Positions 26,961-36,906 are shown, counted from the stretch's first letter. The stretch is DNA of 64,000 nt from Nocardiopsis ansamitocini (GCF_030268225.1 NZ_BSQG01000001.1:485299-549298), one strand, 5' to 3'. Made by a program: numbers and translations. Notes: generated by a model not told the origin, from the letters alone.

Positions 26961-28706
26961 TCAGACGGTCCAGCGGTTGGTGATGGGCAACCGGCGGTCC
27001 CTGCCGAAATTGCGCTTGCTGACCTTGGGGCCAGGCGGATACTGGCGGCGCTTGTACTCGGCGCGGTCGACCAGGCGGATCATCCGGTCCACCAGGTCGG
27101 CGTCGTGCCCGGCCGCGACGAGCTCGGCACGGCCGAGGTCCGTCCCGACGTAGTCGTCCAGCAGTGCGTCGAGGACGGGATAGTCCGGCAGCGAGTCGGT
27201 GTCGAGCTGTCCGGGACGCAGTTCGGCGCTGGGCGGTTTGGTGATGGAGTTCTCCGGGATCGGGGCCGTCTCCCCCCCGCGCTCGGCCTCGGCGTTGCGC
27301 CAGAGCGCCAGTTCCCAGACCAGTGTCTTCCAGGCGTCCTTGATCGGCGCGAAACCGCCCGCGGAGTCCCCGTAGAGCGTGGAGTAGCCTGCGGCCAGTT
27401 CACTCTTGTTCCCGGTGGTCAGGACAAGATGGCCCTCCTGATTGGACAGTGTCATCAGTAGCTGGCCGCGGACGCGCGCCTGGAGGTTCTCCGCCGCGAG
27501 CCCGTCGATCTTGACGGCGTCCTCGAAGGCGTCGACCATCGGCCCCACCGCCACGGTTCGGCCGTTGATGCCCTGGCGCCGCACGAGCTCCTCCGCGTCG
27601 GAGACGGAGTGGTCGCTGGAGTAGCGGCTGGGCATGAGCACCGCGTGCACCAGTTCCGGGCCGATCGCATCGGCGGCGATCGTGGCCACCAGGGCGGAGT
27701 CGATACCACCCGACAGCCCGAGGATGACCGAACCGAACCCGTTCTTGCGGACGTAGTCGCGGGTCCCCAGGACAAGCGCCGAGTAGACCTCCGCGATGTC
27801 GTCCAATCGGGGCTCCACGACGTGCGGGCGCACGGCGAAGGAGGGCACCGGTTCCTCGGAGAGGAGGTGGCGTTCCACCGTGATGCCGCCGCTGACGGCC
27901 CCCCACACGCCGGGGCCGCCTGAAGCAGGGAGATCGAGATCGGTGACCAGCAGATTCTCGTCGAACTGCGGGGCGCGTGCCAGGAGCTCACCGGAAGCGT
28001 CCACCACGAGGGAGTCCCCGTCGAACACCAATTCGTCCTGGCCGCCGACCAGGTTGACGTAGGCGAGCGCCGCGTCGGCCTCGCGCGCGCGCCGGGCGCA
28101 CAGTTCCAGACGCTGGTCGTCCTTGTCCCGCTCGTAGGGCGAACCGTTGAGGACGACGAGCAGCCCCGCGCCGGCGTCGCGCACCGCGGCCACCGGGCCG
28201 CCGTCCTGCCAGAGGTCCTCGCAGATGGCGAAGGCAACATCGATCCCGTGCAGGCGTACAACGGGCAGGATGTCGCCGGGGACGAAATAGCGGAACTCGT
28301 CGAAGACGCCGTAGTTGGGCAGGTGGTGCTTGGCCGAAGTGAACACCACGCGGCCCTTGTGCAGCATCGCCACGGCGTTCTGCGGTGCCCCGGTGGGCTG
28401 GCCGAGCCGGGTGACGGCGTCGGCGCGCCTGCTCAGGAAGCCGGTCACCACGGGGAGATCGCCCAGTCCCTCGTCGGCGAGGCGCGCGGCGAGGGCATGC
28501 GCGGCCTCGATGGAGGCGTCCGCGAACGTCCGGCGCAACGCCAGGTCCTCGACCGGGTAACCGGTGAGCATCATCTCCGGGAAGACGACCAGGTGGGCGC
28601 GCTCCCCCACGGCGCGTCGCGCGTAGTCCACGACGAGTCCGCAATTACCTTCCAGGTCACCGACAGTGGGGTTGACCTGGGCCATAGCTATTCGCAGTTG
28701 TGCCAC
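26961..28706 (-). CDS. nadE: Glutamine-dependent NAD+ synthetase
   Basis: NadE amidates nicotinate adenine dinucleotide to NAD+. The GTG at 28706 gives 581 residues. The N-terminal nitrilase-type glutaminase domain (1-270) shows Glu44 (FPEMMLTGYP), Lys126 (SAKHHLPNYGVFDE) and Cys162 (AICEDLW). The C-terminal ATP-pyrophosphatase domain has the P-loop-like LGLSGGIDSALVATI and TTGNKSELAAGYSTLYGD. This two-domain form uses glutamine rather than free ammonia, which fits its place between glutamine synthetase genes. Confidence 0.96.
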   Translation of the reverse strand: MAQLRIAMAQVNPTVGDLEGNCGLVVDYARRAVGERAHLVVFPEMMLTGYPVEDLALRRTFADASIEAAHALAARLADEGLGDLPVVTGFLSRRADAVTRLGQPTGAPQNAVAMLHKGRVVFTSAKHHLPNYGVFDEFRYFVPGDILPVVRLHGIDVAFAICEDLWQDGGPVAAVRDAGAGLLVVLNGSPYERDKDDQRLELCARRAREADAALAYVNLVGGQDELVFDGDSLVVDASGELLARAPQFDENLLVTDLDLPASGGPGVWGAVSGGITVERHLLSEEPVPSFAVRPHVVEPRLDDIAEVYSALVLGTRDYVRKNGFGSVILGLSGGIDSALVATIAADAIGPELVHAVLMPSRYSSDHSVSDAEELVRRQGINGRTVAVGPMVDAFEDAVKIDGLAAENLQARVRGQLLMTLSNQEGHLVLTTGNKSELAAGYSTLYGDSAGGFAPIKDAWKTLVWELALWRNAEAERGGETAPIPENSITKPPSAELRPGQLDTDSLPDYPVLDALLDDYVGTDLGRAELVAAGHDADLVDRMIRLVDRAEYKRRQYPPGPKVSKRNFGRDRRLPITNRWTV

Positions 28707-28905
28707 GCGCACGAGCCTAACGAACCCCTCTCGGACCAGCGGCGACAACCCTCCGGGGTGAAGCCGCACCGGCCTTGCGCCCCGCCTCCACCTCCCTTGG
28801 GGCACCCTCGGTTAACGTCGAGGTAACCCCCACCAGGCACACTTGTACTGAGGTGTCTGGTAGGAACGCTTCAGGCGTCCTTGGACCGTATGAGGAAGGT
28901 GGACC

Positions 28906-30267
28906 GTGAACCGACAGCAGGAATTCGTGCTCCGGACTTTGGAGGAGCGCGATATCCGCTTCGTGCGCCTGTGGTTCACCGACGTGCTCGGCTACCTCAA
29001 ATCGGTGGCCGTGGCGCCGGCTGAGTTGGAGGCGGCTTTCGCCGAGGGCATCGGGTTCGACGGCTCTGCGATCGAGGGCTTCGCCCGGGTGCACGAGGCC
29101 GACATGCTCGCCCAACCCGACCCCACGACGTTCCAGGTGCTGCCCTGGCGCAACGAGCCGCACGGAACCGCCCGGATGTACTGCGACATCCTCATGCCCG
29201 ACGGGACACCCAGTTACGCCGACCCCCGGCACGTGCTCAAGCGGCAGCTGAGCAAGGCCTCGGACCTCGGGTTCACGTTCTACACGCACCCCGAGATCGA
29301 GTTCTACCTGCTGAAGAAGAAGCCCGAGTACGGCGAGTTCCCCGAGCCCAACGACGACGGCGGGTACTTCGACCACACCCCGCACAACAGCGCGCACGAC
29401 TTCCGGCGCAACGCCATCATGATGCTGGAGGACATGGGCATCTCGGTGGAGTTCAGCCACCACGAGGGCGGCCCCGGCCAGCAGGAGATCGACCTGCGCT
29501 ACGCCGACGCTCTGACCACCGCCGACAACGTCATGACGTTCCGGCTGGTCATGAAGGAGGTGGCGCTGGAGCAGGGCATCTACGCCACGTTCATGCCCAA
29601 GCCGTTCACGGAGTTCCCGGGCTCGGGCATGCACACCCACCTGTCGCTGTTCGAGGGCGATCGCAACGCCTTCTACGAGCCGGGCGCGGACTACCAGCTG
29701 TCCAAGGTCGGTCGGGGCTTCATCGCGGGCCTGTTGGCCCACGCATCGGAGATCACCGCGGTGTGCAACCAGTACGTGAACTCCTACAAGCGGCTGTGGG
29801 ACAACGCGGCGGCCTCGGCGGGCATGGGCGGCGAAGCGCCGGCCTATGTGTGCTGGGGGCACAACAACCGCTCGGCCCTGGTGCGGGTTCCGATGTACAA
29901 GCCCACCAAGAGCAACTCCAGCCGGATCGAGTTCCGCTCGCTGGACTCGGCCTGCAACCCCTACCTGGCCTACGCGCTGATCCTGGCGGCGGGCCTGAAG
30001 GGGATCGAGGAGGGCTACGAACTGCCCCCCGGCGCCGACGACGACGTGTGGGCGCTCACCGACTCCGAGCGCCGAGCGCTGGGCATCACGCCCCTGCCGC
30101 AGAGCCTGGACGAGGCGATCCGGGTCATGGAGGGCAGCGAACTGGTCGCCGAGACCCTGGGCGAGCACGTCTTCGACTTCTTCCTGCGCAACAAGAAGGC
30201 TGAGTGGGAGTCCTACCGTCGCCAGGTCACGCCCTACGAGCTGCAGCGCTACCTGCCGACCCTGTAA
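28906..30267 (+). CDS. glnA2: Glutamine synthetase-like enzyme GlnA2
   Basis: A 453-residue GS-I-fold protein (GTG at 28906 after GGAAGG). It keeps the catalytic signatures IGFDGSAIEGF, KPFTEFPGSGMHTHLS, and IEFRSLDSACNPYLAYALI. The segment equivalent to the GlnA1 adenylylation site reads LPPGADDDVWALTD with no Tyr, so GlnE should not modify it. The Streptomyces homologue is reported to be a gamma-glutamylpolyamine synthetase rather than a true glutamine synthetase, so that role is likely but not proven here. It is divergent from nadE. Confidence 0.92.
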   Translation: MNRQQEFVLRTLEERDIRFVRLWFTDVLGYLKSVAVAPAELEAAFAEGIGFDGSAIEGFARVHEADMLAQPDPTTFQVLPWRNEPHGTARMYCDILMPDGTPSYADPRHVLKRQLSKASDLGFTFYTHPEIEFYLLKKKPEYGEFPEPNDDGGYFDHTPHNSAHDFRRNAIMMLEDMGISVEFSHHEGGPGQQEIDLRYADALTTADNVMTFRLVMKEVALEQGIYATFMPKPFTEFPGSGMHTHLSLFEGDRNAFYEPGADYQLSKVGRGFIAGLLAHASEITAVCNQYVNSYKRLWDNAAASAGMGGEAPAYVCWGHNNRSALVRVPMYKPTKSNSSRIEFRSLDSACNPYLAYALILAAGLKGIEEGYELPPGADDDVWALTDSERRALGITPLPQSLDEAIRVMEGSELVAETLGEHVFDFFLRNKKAEWESYRRQVTPYELQRYLPTL

Positions 30268-30295
30268 GCCGCACCGTGCGCGAAGCGGTCCCGAG

Positions 30296-30328
30296 CGGCC
30301 TCACCGGTACTCGAATCCGGTGGGGCCG
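30296..30328 (+). terminator. Terminator after glnA2
   Basis: CGGCCTCACCGG (30296-30307), 9-nt loop, CCGGTGGGGCCG (30317-30328): a 12-bp stem with one T-G pair. The TTCGAAT-like loop is not a tRNA arm. Confidence 0.65.
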
Positions 30329-30550
30329 CGGTACGCGGCCGGGCGGCACTGCGGATCGTGGAGCGCACGCGCCTGGAGTTCGCACGGCCCATGACCGGGT
30401 TCGACCGATCGTGAACTCGGCCGGTTTCCAGAACCACTTCCCTCCCGGCGTGCGCCACGGGCGACGGTCCCCGCCTGCACTGCGCCCGTCGGGGGCAGGG
30501 TCGACCCCACCGAACACGAGGAGTACTGACGGGGGCCGACCGCACCGCGC

Positions 30551-33436
30551 TCACCCCATACCCAACTCACGGGCACGCACGGCCGCGGCGTTGCGGTTGG
30601 TGACCTCCAGCTTGGCGAAGAGGTTGGACACGTGCACACTGACCGTCTTGGGGGAGATGGACAGCGTCCGTGCGATCTCGCGGTTGGTGCGTCCTTTGGT
30701 GAGGCCGGCAAGAACCTGGGCTTCCCGCGGGGTGAGACCGGAGATCGCCGCCGGTGTGCCTCCTGCGGCCTCTGTCGCGAGTCGCCGGAGGCGCGCCGAT
30801 CCCGTCTTGGCGGCGATTCGCCGGACTTCGGCCAGCCGCCGTGCGGCTTCGGCACGGTCCCCGACAGCCGCGGCGACCCGTGCCCCCTCGGCCAGCGCGG
30901 CGGCCGTTTCCAGTGGCCGTCCCGCGCTGTGCCATGACCAGGCGGCCGTGTCCCACTGCTCCAGTTGCGCATGGTGGTCCGCGCACAGCAGCGCCTCTAC
31001 CTCCGCCGCATAGGCTGCCTCGGTGTCGTCGGTGAGCATGAGGTCCTCGACGAGCGCGCGCACCCCCAGGCGCAACTGTTCGCGATCCCCGGGTGAGATC
31101 CCGTGCTCGGCCGGCGCGCCCGCCGCCCGATGCCAGAGTTCGGCTCCGATGCGGGCCAGCCAACCGAAGAGGTAGACCGGTAGGTCGCGCTCCTGCCGGT
31201 CGCGAAGCAGCCGCTCCAGCCTGCGCCGGCAGGGCCCGAGGTCGCCGTGGATCAGGTCCAGCCGCAGCACGACCAGTTGCCATCGGACGAACTCTCGAAA
31301 GCGCAGCGGTTCCGTCGCCCCGGCATCGATCTCGGCCAGGCACTCCCGGGCGAGGTCGAGGTCGTCCTGCCAGATGGCGATCTCCGCCCCCAGCACGAGC
31401 CCTCTGAAGCGCAGTGCCCTTGCGGTCAAGCGCGGCAGGGTTTCCTCGGCGTAGCGGGCCGCAGCGTCCAACCGTCCCATGTGCAGGTTGATGAGCGCCA
31501 GGCTCCACTCCTGGAACGGACGCAGGCCGTCGCGGTCCCCGTGCCGCTCCTTGCCCCCGAGAAGCCGCAGGCCCTCGGTGAAACGCCCCTGAGTCGTGTA
31601 CAGGACCCCTATGTTGTTGAGCGCCCGATCCTTCAACCGGGAGGAGCCGATGGCAAGGGCGATCTCCCGCCCCTGGTTCAGCAGCACCATCCCCTGTTCG
31701 GGGTCGTCGCCGAGGTCGCCGCGCACGCTTCCCATCGTGATGAGTGCGCTCGCCTCACTGGCCCGGTCACCCACCTCCCTGGCCAGCCGCAGCGTCTCCT
31801 GGGCGACGTTCCACGCCTCCTCGCCCGCTCCGCGCAGCATGAGTTCGGCTGCCAGGCTCGACATCAGCTTGGCCCGGTCGTCATGCCCGGCGGGCAGGAC
31901 GCGAAGTGCGTCGCGCAGGTCGGCCAGGGACTGTTCGTGGGCCGTGTCCTTGTACGCTTCCCCGCGCACGTGCAGTAGATGGGCGACGCGCACGGCGTCG
32001 GTCCCGGCCGTGGGGCCGGCCGGGACCGATGCGGCCAGTTCGTCCAGGGCCGCAGTGGCATAGCGCACGGCACGCTCGGCCTCGTCGGCGACGATGGCGG
32101 TGCGCGCTGCGCGGTGGAGCGTTTCGACGTGGTCGTGCCCGACCCGCGCGGCGGCGTCGGGAACCAGTTCCCACAGCTCCAGCACCCGCTCCAGCATGTG
32201 CAGTCGTTCGGGGTGGGCCAGCGCGCCGCCCGCCTCCTCGGCCGCGCGCCATGCCGCCCCCAGGGCGCGGGGCAGGTCGTGCGCGGCGTAGGCGTGGTGG
32301 GCGAGCCTGGTGACCAGGCGCGTCACCGGCAGGGCGGACACCGCGTCGGGGTCGTCGATCAGCTCGGACAGTGCCATCACGTAGCGGCGGTGCAACCTCA
32401 CCCGTTCGCCGGGCAGGAGGTCCTCGTGGACGGCCTCGCCGAGCAGGGTGTGGCGGAAGGCGTAGCCCTCGCCGTCGGTGCGCAGGACGTTGGTATCGAT
32501 AGCGGCACGCAACGCGGCCTCCAACACCTCCTCGGGCATGTCTGCGACGGTTGCGAGCAGTCGGTGGTCGACGCGGTCGCCTCCCAGTGCCGCGAGTTTG
32601 ACCACGAAGCGAGCGGTTTCGTCAAGGCCGCGCAGCACACCCAGGAAGAGCTCACGGGGGCCGTCGGGCACGCGCGGATCCCCCACGTCGGGCAGTTCGA
32701 GGAGGGACTCGACGAACAGCGGGTTGCCGCCGCTGCGGGCGTAGAGGAGGTCGAGGACGCGGGGGGCGAGGTCGGCGCCCCTGATTCCGGCGGCTTGGCG
32801 GGCGACCTCCGCGCGCGACAGTGGGGACAGTTCAACCCTGGTCACCGCTGGCAGGCGCTCCAGTTCGGGTAGCAGACGGCGCAGTGGGTGAAGGCGGTGC
32901 AGGTCGTCGGTCCGGTAGCTGATCAGGAGCTGGACCGGTGCACGGTACAGGTTGCGGAGGAGGAAGACGAGGAGGTCGCGGGTGGAGCGGTCGGCCCAGT
33001 GCAGGTCCTCGACGACGAGGGTGAGCCCGTCGCTGCCGGCCCGGGATTCCAGCAGAGCCAGGACCTCCTCGAACAGCTGCCCCCGGCCCTCGTCGGAGTC
33101 GGTGGGGCGAAGGCCGAGCTCGGGCAGTAGTCGGGGCAGTTCGCGGGAGTGGTCCGAGGGGGCGGGGGCCTCACGCACCAGCCGGCGCAGCGCGGTGACG
33201 AACGGGGCGAATGGCAGGCCGTCCACGCCCAACTCCAGGCAACCGCCGGTGACCACTCGACCCATCGGCGCCTGGGCCGCGTACTCGCGCAGCAGCCGGG
33301 ACTTGCCGACCCCGGCGTCCCCGGCCACGAGGACAGCGGTCGCTGCCTCGCGGCGGGCGCGATCCGCGTCCTCCAGCAACAGACGGATCTCGGCCCTCCG
33401 ACCGACGAACAGGGGACTCCGGTCACGCTGGTCCAT
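30551..33436 (-). CDS. Large ATP-binding LuxR-family regulator (LAL type)
   Basis: A 961-residue cytoplasmic regulator. The N-terminal AAA-type ATPase module has Walker A GDAGVGKS at 39-46 and Walker B TLVVEDLHWAD near 145-155. A long helical, TPR-like middle follows, and then a C-terminal LuxR helix-turn-helix (GLTPREAQVLAGLTKGRTNR, then EIARTLSISPKTVSVHVSNL). This architecture is the MalT/LAL class, where an inducer and ATP control DNA binding. The ATG at 33436 lacks a strong ribosome site but lies 14 nt after a small upstream frame. No target cluster is obvious nearby; panB is divergent. Confidence 0.92.
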   Translation of the reverse strand: MDQRDRSPLFVGRRAEIRLLLEDADRARREAATAVLVAGDAGVGKSRLLREYAAQAPMGRVVTGGCLELGVDGLPFAPFVTALRRLVREAPAPSDHSRELPRLLPELGLRPTDSDEGRGQLFEEVLALLESRAGSDGLTLVVEDLHWADRSTRDLLVFLLRNLYRAPVQLLISYRTDDLHRLHPLRRLLPELERLPAVTRVELSPLSRAEVARQAAGIRGADLAPRVLDLLYARSGGNPLFVESLLELPDVGDPRVPDGPRELFLGVLRGLDETARFVVKLAALGGDRVDHRLLATVADMPEEVLEAALRAAIDTNVLRTDGEGYAFRHTLLGEAVHEDLLPGERVRLHRRYVMALSELIDDPDAVSALPVTRLVTRLAHHAYAAHDLPRALGAAWRAAEEAGGALAHPERLHMLERVLELWELVPDAAARVGHDHVETLHRAARTAIVADEAERAVRYATAALDELAASVPAGPTAGTDAVRVAHLLHVRGEAYKDTAHEQSLADLRDALRVLPAGHDDRAKLMSSLAAELMLRGAGEEAWNVAQETLRLAREVGDRASEASALITMGSVRGDLGDDPEQGMVLLNQGREIALAIGSSRLKDRALNNIGVLYTTQGRFTEGLRLLGGKERHGDRDGLRPFQEWSLALINLHMGRLDAAARYAEETLPRLTARALRFRGLVLGAEIAIWQDDLDLARECLAEIDAGATEPLRFREFVRWQLVVLRLDLIHGDLGPCRRRLERLLRDRQERDLPVYLFGWLARIGAELWHRAAGAPAEHGISPGDREQLRLGVRALVEDLMLTDDTEAAYAAEVEALLCADHHAQLEQWDTAAWSWHSAGRPLETAAALAEGARVAAAVGDRAEAARRLAEVRRIAAKTGSARLRRLATEAAGGTPAAISGLTPREAQVLAGLTKGRTNREIARTLSISPKTVSVHVSNLFAKLEVTNRNAAAVRARELGMG

Positions 33437-33450
33437 GGAACCCAAGGATG

Positions 33451-33630
33451 TCAGCCGGCGGTCGCCCGAGAGGGCTGCGACGCCGACCGGTCCCGGCCGT
33501 TTCTCGTCGGCCGGTCGCTCCTGCGGGGCAGCGACGGGAGCGACCGGGCCAGTCGCTCGTTGCGTGCCCGGGAACGGGTCGTCTCCTGGTACTGGCGGGC
33601 CAGTTCTGCCGCATGGTCGACGTGGTTCAT
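33451..33630 (-). CDS. Candidate 59-residue protein upstream of the LuxR regulator
   Basis: The ATG at 33630 is preceded by GGGAG at 8 nt. The frame MNHVDHAAELARQYQETTRS continues into a Ser/Arg-rich tail and stops 14 nt before the LuxR regulator start. Good ribosome site, helical acidic/basic N-terminal half and placement suggest a real small leader gene co-transcribed with the regulator. No family recognised. Confidence 0.45.
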   Translation of the reverse strand: MNHVDHAAELARQYQETTRSRARNERLARSLPSLPRRSDRPTRNGRDRSASQPSRATAG

Positions 33631-34023
33631 GGTGATCGCTCCCGATGACTGGGTTTCCGAGTGTTTTCACCCGTTCGACTCCGAGCCTGTGGCTAAGGCC
33701 ACAGGCGGCGCCATCGGAAGATCGCCCTAGATCCACCCGCCCCGGACGGGGTGTGCCTTAGCCGATGTGACCGGCCCGGCCTCCCCCACCGGACGACGGC
33801 AACGGCGGGGTTGGGGGCCGCTCGGAAAGCCTCCGGCTGAACGGTCCGATCTCACTTCCAGGCCGGATGGAACAAGACGCCGAATTGGTTGTAAAAACGA
33901 GGAAAGACCGTTCAACCGACCGTGCGATGATGAGCCTTGCCGGCGTCATCCGCGCCGGAAATCGTGACCGACACGTCCGGGGACGCCCGTTCAGCGGCGC
34001 TTCGAGACAACGAAGGAAACGCT
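33631..34023. other. Divergent control region between LuxR unit and panB
   Basis: About 390 nt without a supported gene. It contains a short perfect hairpin CCTGTGGC-TAAG-GCCACAGG at 33686-33705 and a locally AT-rich patch near 33880-33905 that may carry the panB promoter. No known operator consensus recognised. Confidence 0.45.
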
Positions 34024-34863
34024 ATGAGCAACACACCCTCCACGACCGCTCTCTACGGCGGCGTCACCAACCGCCGCGTGACCGTGCGCGACCTCGCCCT
34101 GGCCAAGCAGCGCGGGGAACGCTGGCCGATGCTCACCGCCTACGACGCCCTGACGTCGCGGGTCTTCGACGAGGCGGGCATTCCGGTGCTCCTGGTCGGG
34201 GACTCCGCCGCGATGGTGGTCTTCGGCTATGACTCCACTCTCCCCGTCACCATCGACGACATGGTGCCCCTGACCGCCGCGGTGTCGCGCTCCACCAAGC
34301 GCGCGCTGGTCGTGGCCGACCTCACCTTCGGCTCCTACCAGGGCTCGGCGGAGCAGGCACTGGCCGCGGCCTCGCGCCTGATGAAGGACGGCGGCGCCCA
34401 GGCGGTGAAGCTGGAGGGCGGCCGCCGGATCGCACCCCAGGTGGAAACCCTGGTGAGCGCGGGTATCCCGGTGATGGGCCACATCGGCCTGACCCCGCAG
34501 TCGGTGAACGTGCTGGGCGGGTACCGGGTCCAGGGGCGCGGCGAGGCGGGTGCGGACCTGCTGGCCGACGCCAAGGAACTGGAACGTGCGGGTGCCTTCG
34601 CGGTGGTGCTGGAATGCGTTCCCGCCGACCTCGCAGCCGAGGTCACGGCGCAGCTCACCATCCCCACCATCGGTATCGGCGCGGGCGTGCACACTGACGC
34701 CCAGGTTCTGGTGTGGCAGGACATGGCCGGGCTCACCCCGCACGTGGCCAAGTTCGTCAAGACCTACGCCGACCTCGGCGCCAGCCTGACCGCGGCTGCA
34801 CGTTCCTACGCAGAGGAAGTGGTCGCGGGGACCTTCCCCGAGGAGCGGCACTCCTACAGCTGA
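34024..34863 (+). CDS. panB: 3-methyl-2-oxobutanoate hydroxymethyltransferase
   Basis: PanB makes ketopantoate from 2-ketoisovalerate and methylene-tetrahydrofolate, the first committed step to pantothenate and CoA. The ATG at 34024 follows GAAGGA and yields 279 residues. Family motifs are [40 protein letters not shown], the AVKLEGG segment, the [20 protein letters not shown] loop and the C-terminal [19 protein letters not shown]. panC and panD are not in the window. Confidence 0.96.
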   Translation: MSNTPSTTALYGGVTNRRVTVRDLALAKQRGERWPMLTAYDALTSRVFDEAGIPVLLVGDSAAMVVFGYDSTLPVTIDDMVPLTAAVSRSTKRALVVADLTFGSYQGSAEQALAAASRLMKDGGAQAVKLEGGRRIAPQVETLVSAGIPVMGHIGLTPQSVNVLGGYRVQGRGEAGADLLADAKELERAGAFAVVLECVPADLAAEVTAQLTIPTIGIGAGVHTDAQVLVWQDMAGLTPHVAKFVKTYADLGASLTAAARSYAEEVVAGTFPEERHSYS

Positions 34864-34881
34864 GTACCGCCGCGGTGACAC

Positions 34882-34913
34882 GACCGCCCGGGGGCCACGG
34901 CTCCCGGGCGGTC
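34882..34913 (+). terminator. Terminator after panB
   Basis: GACCGCCCGGG (34882-34892) pairs perfectly with CCCGGGCGGTC (34903-34913), then TGGTTTA. Confidence 0.75.
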
Positions 34914-35001
34914 TGGTTTATGCTGCCCACAACTTAAAACCGAATGCTACTCGGTAGTAGTGTTGGGTCCGTTCTGGCGAGCGAGACAGCGGAGGCTTCC
35001 C

Positions 35002-36039
35002 ATGCACCTCTCCATGCCCATGGGCTACTCGGGCGACATCAAGCAATCGGTGGACCAGGTGGTCGAGCTTGAGAAGGCCGGGCTGGACACCGTGTGGGTG
35101 GCCGAGGCGTACGGGTACGACAGCCCGACCCTCATGGGCTACCTCGCGGCGCGTACCGAGCGTGTCACCATCGGGGCGGCGATCATCCCGCTCTACACCA
35201 GGACCCCCAGCCTGATCGCACAGACCGCCGCCGGTCTGGACTACCTCTCCGACGGTCGGGCCATCATCGGCCTGGGCGCCAGTGGTCCACAGGTGATCGA
35301 GGGCTGGCACGGTGTCCCCTACACCAAGCCTCTCGCCCGAACCCGGGAGATCATCGAGATCTGCCGCTCGGTGTGGGCCCGGGAGACACCCCTGACCCAC
35401 GAAGGCAAGGTCTACACCCTGCCGCTGCCGGCCGAGCAGGGCACCGGCCTGGGCAAACCACTCAAGATCATCAATCACCCGGTACGTCCGTCCATCCCGT
35501 TGTACGTGGCCGCGCTGGGCGAGAAGAACGTGGAACTGACCGCGGAGGTCGCCGACGGGTGGCTTCCGCACCTGTTCATCCCGGAGAAGGCCGCAAGCGT
35601 GTGGGGGGCCTCCCTGGCCGCCGGGCGGGCGAAGCGGGATCCGGGACTGGGCGAACTCCAGATCGCGGCGGGCGGCATGATCGCGATCGGCGAAGGCCCC
35701 GAGACCAAGAAACTGCTGGACTTCGCCCGGCCGACGATCGCGCTGTACGTGGGCGGCATGGGCGCCAAGGGCAAGAACTTCTACAACTCGCTGGCCCAGC
35801 GTTACGGCTACGAGGAGGCAGCGGCCACCATCCAGGACCTGTACCTGGCCGGCAAGAAGGACGAGGCCGCCGCCGCGGTGCCGGACGAGATGGTGGAGCT
35901 GATCAACCTGGTGGGCCCGGAGTCCTACGTCCGCGAGCGCATCGAGGCGTTCCGCGAGGCAGGGGTGACCCACCTGAACCTGATCCCGGCCACCGACGAC
36001 CCGGTGGCGCTGGTCGAGAAGGTCCGGAGCTGGCTGTAG
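35002..36039 (+). CDS. LLM-class F420-dependent oxidoreductase
   Basis: A 345-residue TIM-barrel protein of the luciferase-like superfamily (ATG at 35002 after GGAGG). The MGYSGDIKQSVDQVVELEKA opening, IGAAIIPLYTRTPSLIAQTA, LGLGASGPQVIEGWHG-type loop and VADGWLPHLFIPEKA match F420-dependent members (MSMEG/Rv3520c type, named from memory). The substrate is unknown. The next gene, converging from the other side, is an F420-NADP reductase homologue, which supports F420 use. Confidence 0.88.
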   Translation: MHLSMPMGYSGDIKQSVDQVVELEKAGLDTVWVAEAYGYDSPTLMGYLAARTERVTIGAAIIPLYTRTPSLIAQTAAGLDYLSDGRAIIGLGASGPQVIEGWHGVPYTKPLARTREIIEICRSVWARETPLTHEGKVYTLPLPAEQGTGLGKPLKIINHPVRPSIPLYVAALGEKNVELTAEVADGWLPHLFIPEKAASVWGASLAAGRAKRDPGLGELQIAAGGMIAIGEGPETKKLLDFARPTIALYVGGMGAKGKNFYNSLAQRYGYEEAAATIQDLYLAGKKDEAAAAVPDEMVELINLVGPESYVRERIEAFREAGVTHLNLIPATDDPVALVEKVRSWL

Positions 36040-36059
36040 CCGCTTCTGCCTCCCCCGTT

Positions 36060-36098
36060 CGGTGGGTGGGCCACCGCAGGTTCGCGCCCCGCCCACCG
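36060..36098. terminator. Convergent terminator between the two F420 genes
   Basis: CGGTGGGTGGG (36060-36070) pairs with CCCGCCCACCG (36088-36098) with one G-T pair, between converging genes. Confidence 0.65.
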
Positions 36099-36117
36099 GA
36101 CCGGTACCGCCACTGCG

Positions 36118-36804
36118 TCACACGTGGGTGATCCGGATTCCCGCGTGCGTCTTGTAGCGGCGGTTGACGGAGATGAGGTTCGCGGTGAGCGCCTCGACCT
36201 GATGGGCGTTGCGCAGCCGGCCGCCGAAGATGCCGCGCACCCCGGGAATGCGTGCGGCAAGCGCGCGCACGGTGTCGGCGGCCGCGCGGTCGTCCCCCAG
36301 GACCAGGACGTCCAGGTCGACCTCGGCGACCTCCGGGTCGAGCAGGACCACGGCCGAGACGTGGTGGAAGGCCGCGACCACGCGGCTGTCGGGGAGGACG
36401 GCGGCAGCCTGTTGCGCCGCGCTGCCCTCCTCGACCGGCAGCGCATAGGCGCCTTGCTTGTCGAAGCCCAGCGGATTGACGCAGTCCACCACGATCTTGC
36501 CGGCCAGGACCTCCCTGAGGGAGGCGAGCAGGTCGCGGTGACCGTCCCAGGGCACGGCCGCGATCACGACGTCGGCCGCCGCGGCGGCGTCGGCGTTGGC
36601 CAGTCCGCGCACCGGCAGGTCGGCGCCGAGCCCGTCGGCCGCGTCCTGGGCACGCTGTGCACTGCGCGAGCCGAGAATGACGTCGTGCCCGGCGAGAGCG
36701 AACCGACGCGCCAGGCCGCGGCCCTGGTCACCGGTCCCACCGAGGATCGCGATGGAGAGTCCGCTGACATCGGGCGCGTCGTGGGGAGAGGTCTGAGCTG
36801 TCAT
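36118..36804 (-). CDS. npdG: NADPH-dependent F420 reductase (Npd-like)
   Basis: Transfers hydride between NADP(H) and coenzyme F420, supplying F420H2 to oxidoreductases. Start taken at ATG 36804 (MTAQTSPHDAPDVSGLSIAI; 36816 is an alternative), 228 residues. The Rossmann motif ILGGTGDQGRGLARRF is near 20-34 and SRSAQRAQDAADGL binds NADP. The C-terminal RLRNAHQVEALTANLISVNR is characteristic of this family. Convergent with an F420-type LLM enzyme gene. Confidence 0.9.
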   Translation of the reverse strand: MTAQTSPHDAPDVSGLSIAILGGTGDQGRGLARRFALAGHDVILGSRSAQRAQDAADGLGADLPVRGLANADAAAAADVVIAAVPWDGHRDLLASLREVLAGKIVVDCVNPLGFDKQGAYALPVEEGSAAQQAAAVLPDSRVVAAFHHVSAVVLLDPEVAEVDLDVLVLGDDRAAADTVRALAARIPGVRGIFGGRLRNAHQVEALTANLISVNRRYKTHAGIRITHV

Positions 36805-36906
36805 GGCACCGATCATGGCACCCGAGCGGCCTCGGGTCACGGACCGCCCCCACCACAACCGAATCCGACTCGGGTTACGTCCTCGGCCGGCGCCGAGGAG
36901 CCGTCC

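Noticed and set aside
30308-30316. TTCGAAT-like sequence suggesting a tRNA T-arm after glnA2
   Set aside because: The sequence folds as a simple 12-bp terminator. No acceptor stem, anticodon arm or D-arm is present around it.
33686-33705. Perfect hairpin CCTGTGGC-TAAG-GCCACAGG as a terminator or operator
   Set aside because: It is not adjacent to any gene end and has only 8-bp arms, so I could not attach a function; kept only as a note in the control-region entry.
34951-34964. CTACT-CGGT-AGTAG inverted repeat before the F420-type oxidoreductase as an operator
   Set aside because: Arms are only 5 bp and no regulator gene is adjacent; not distinguishable from chance.
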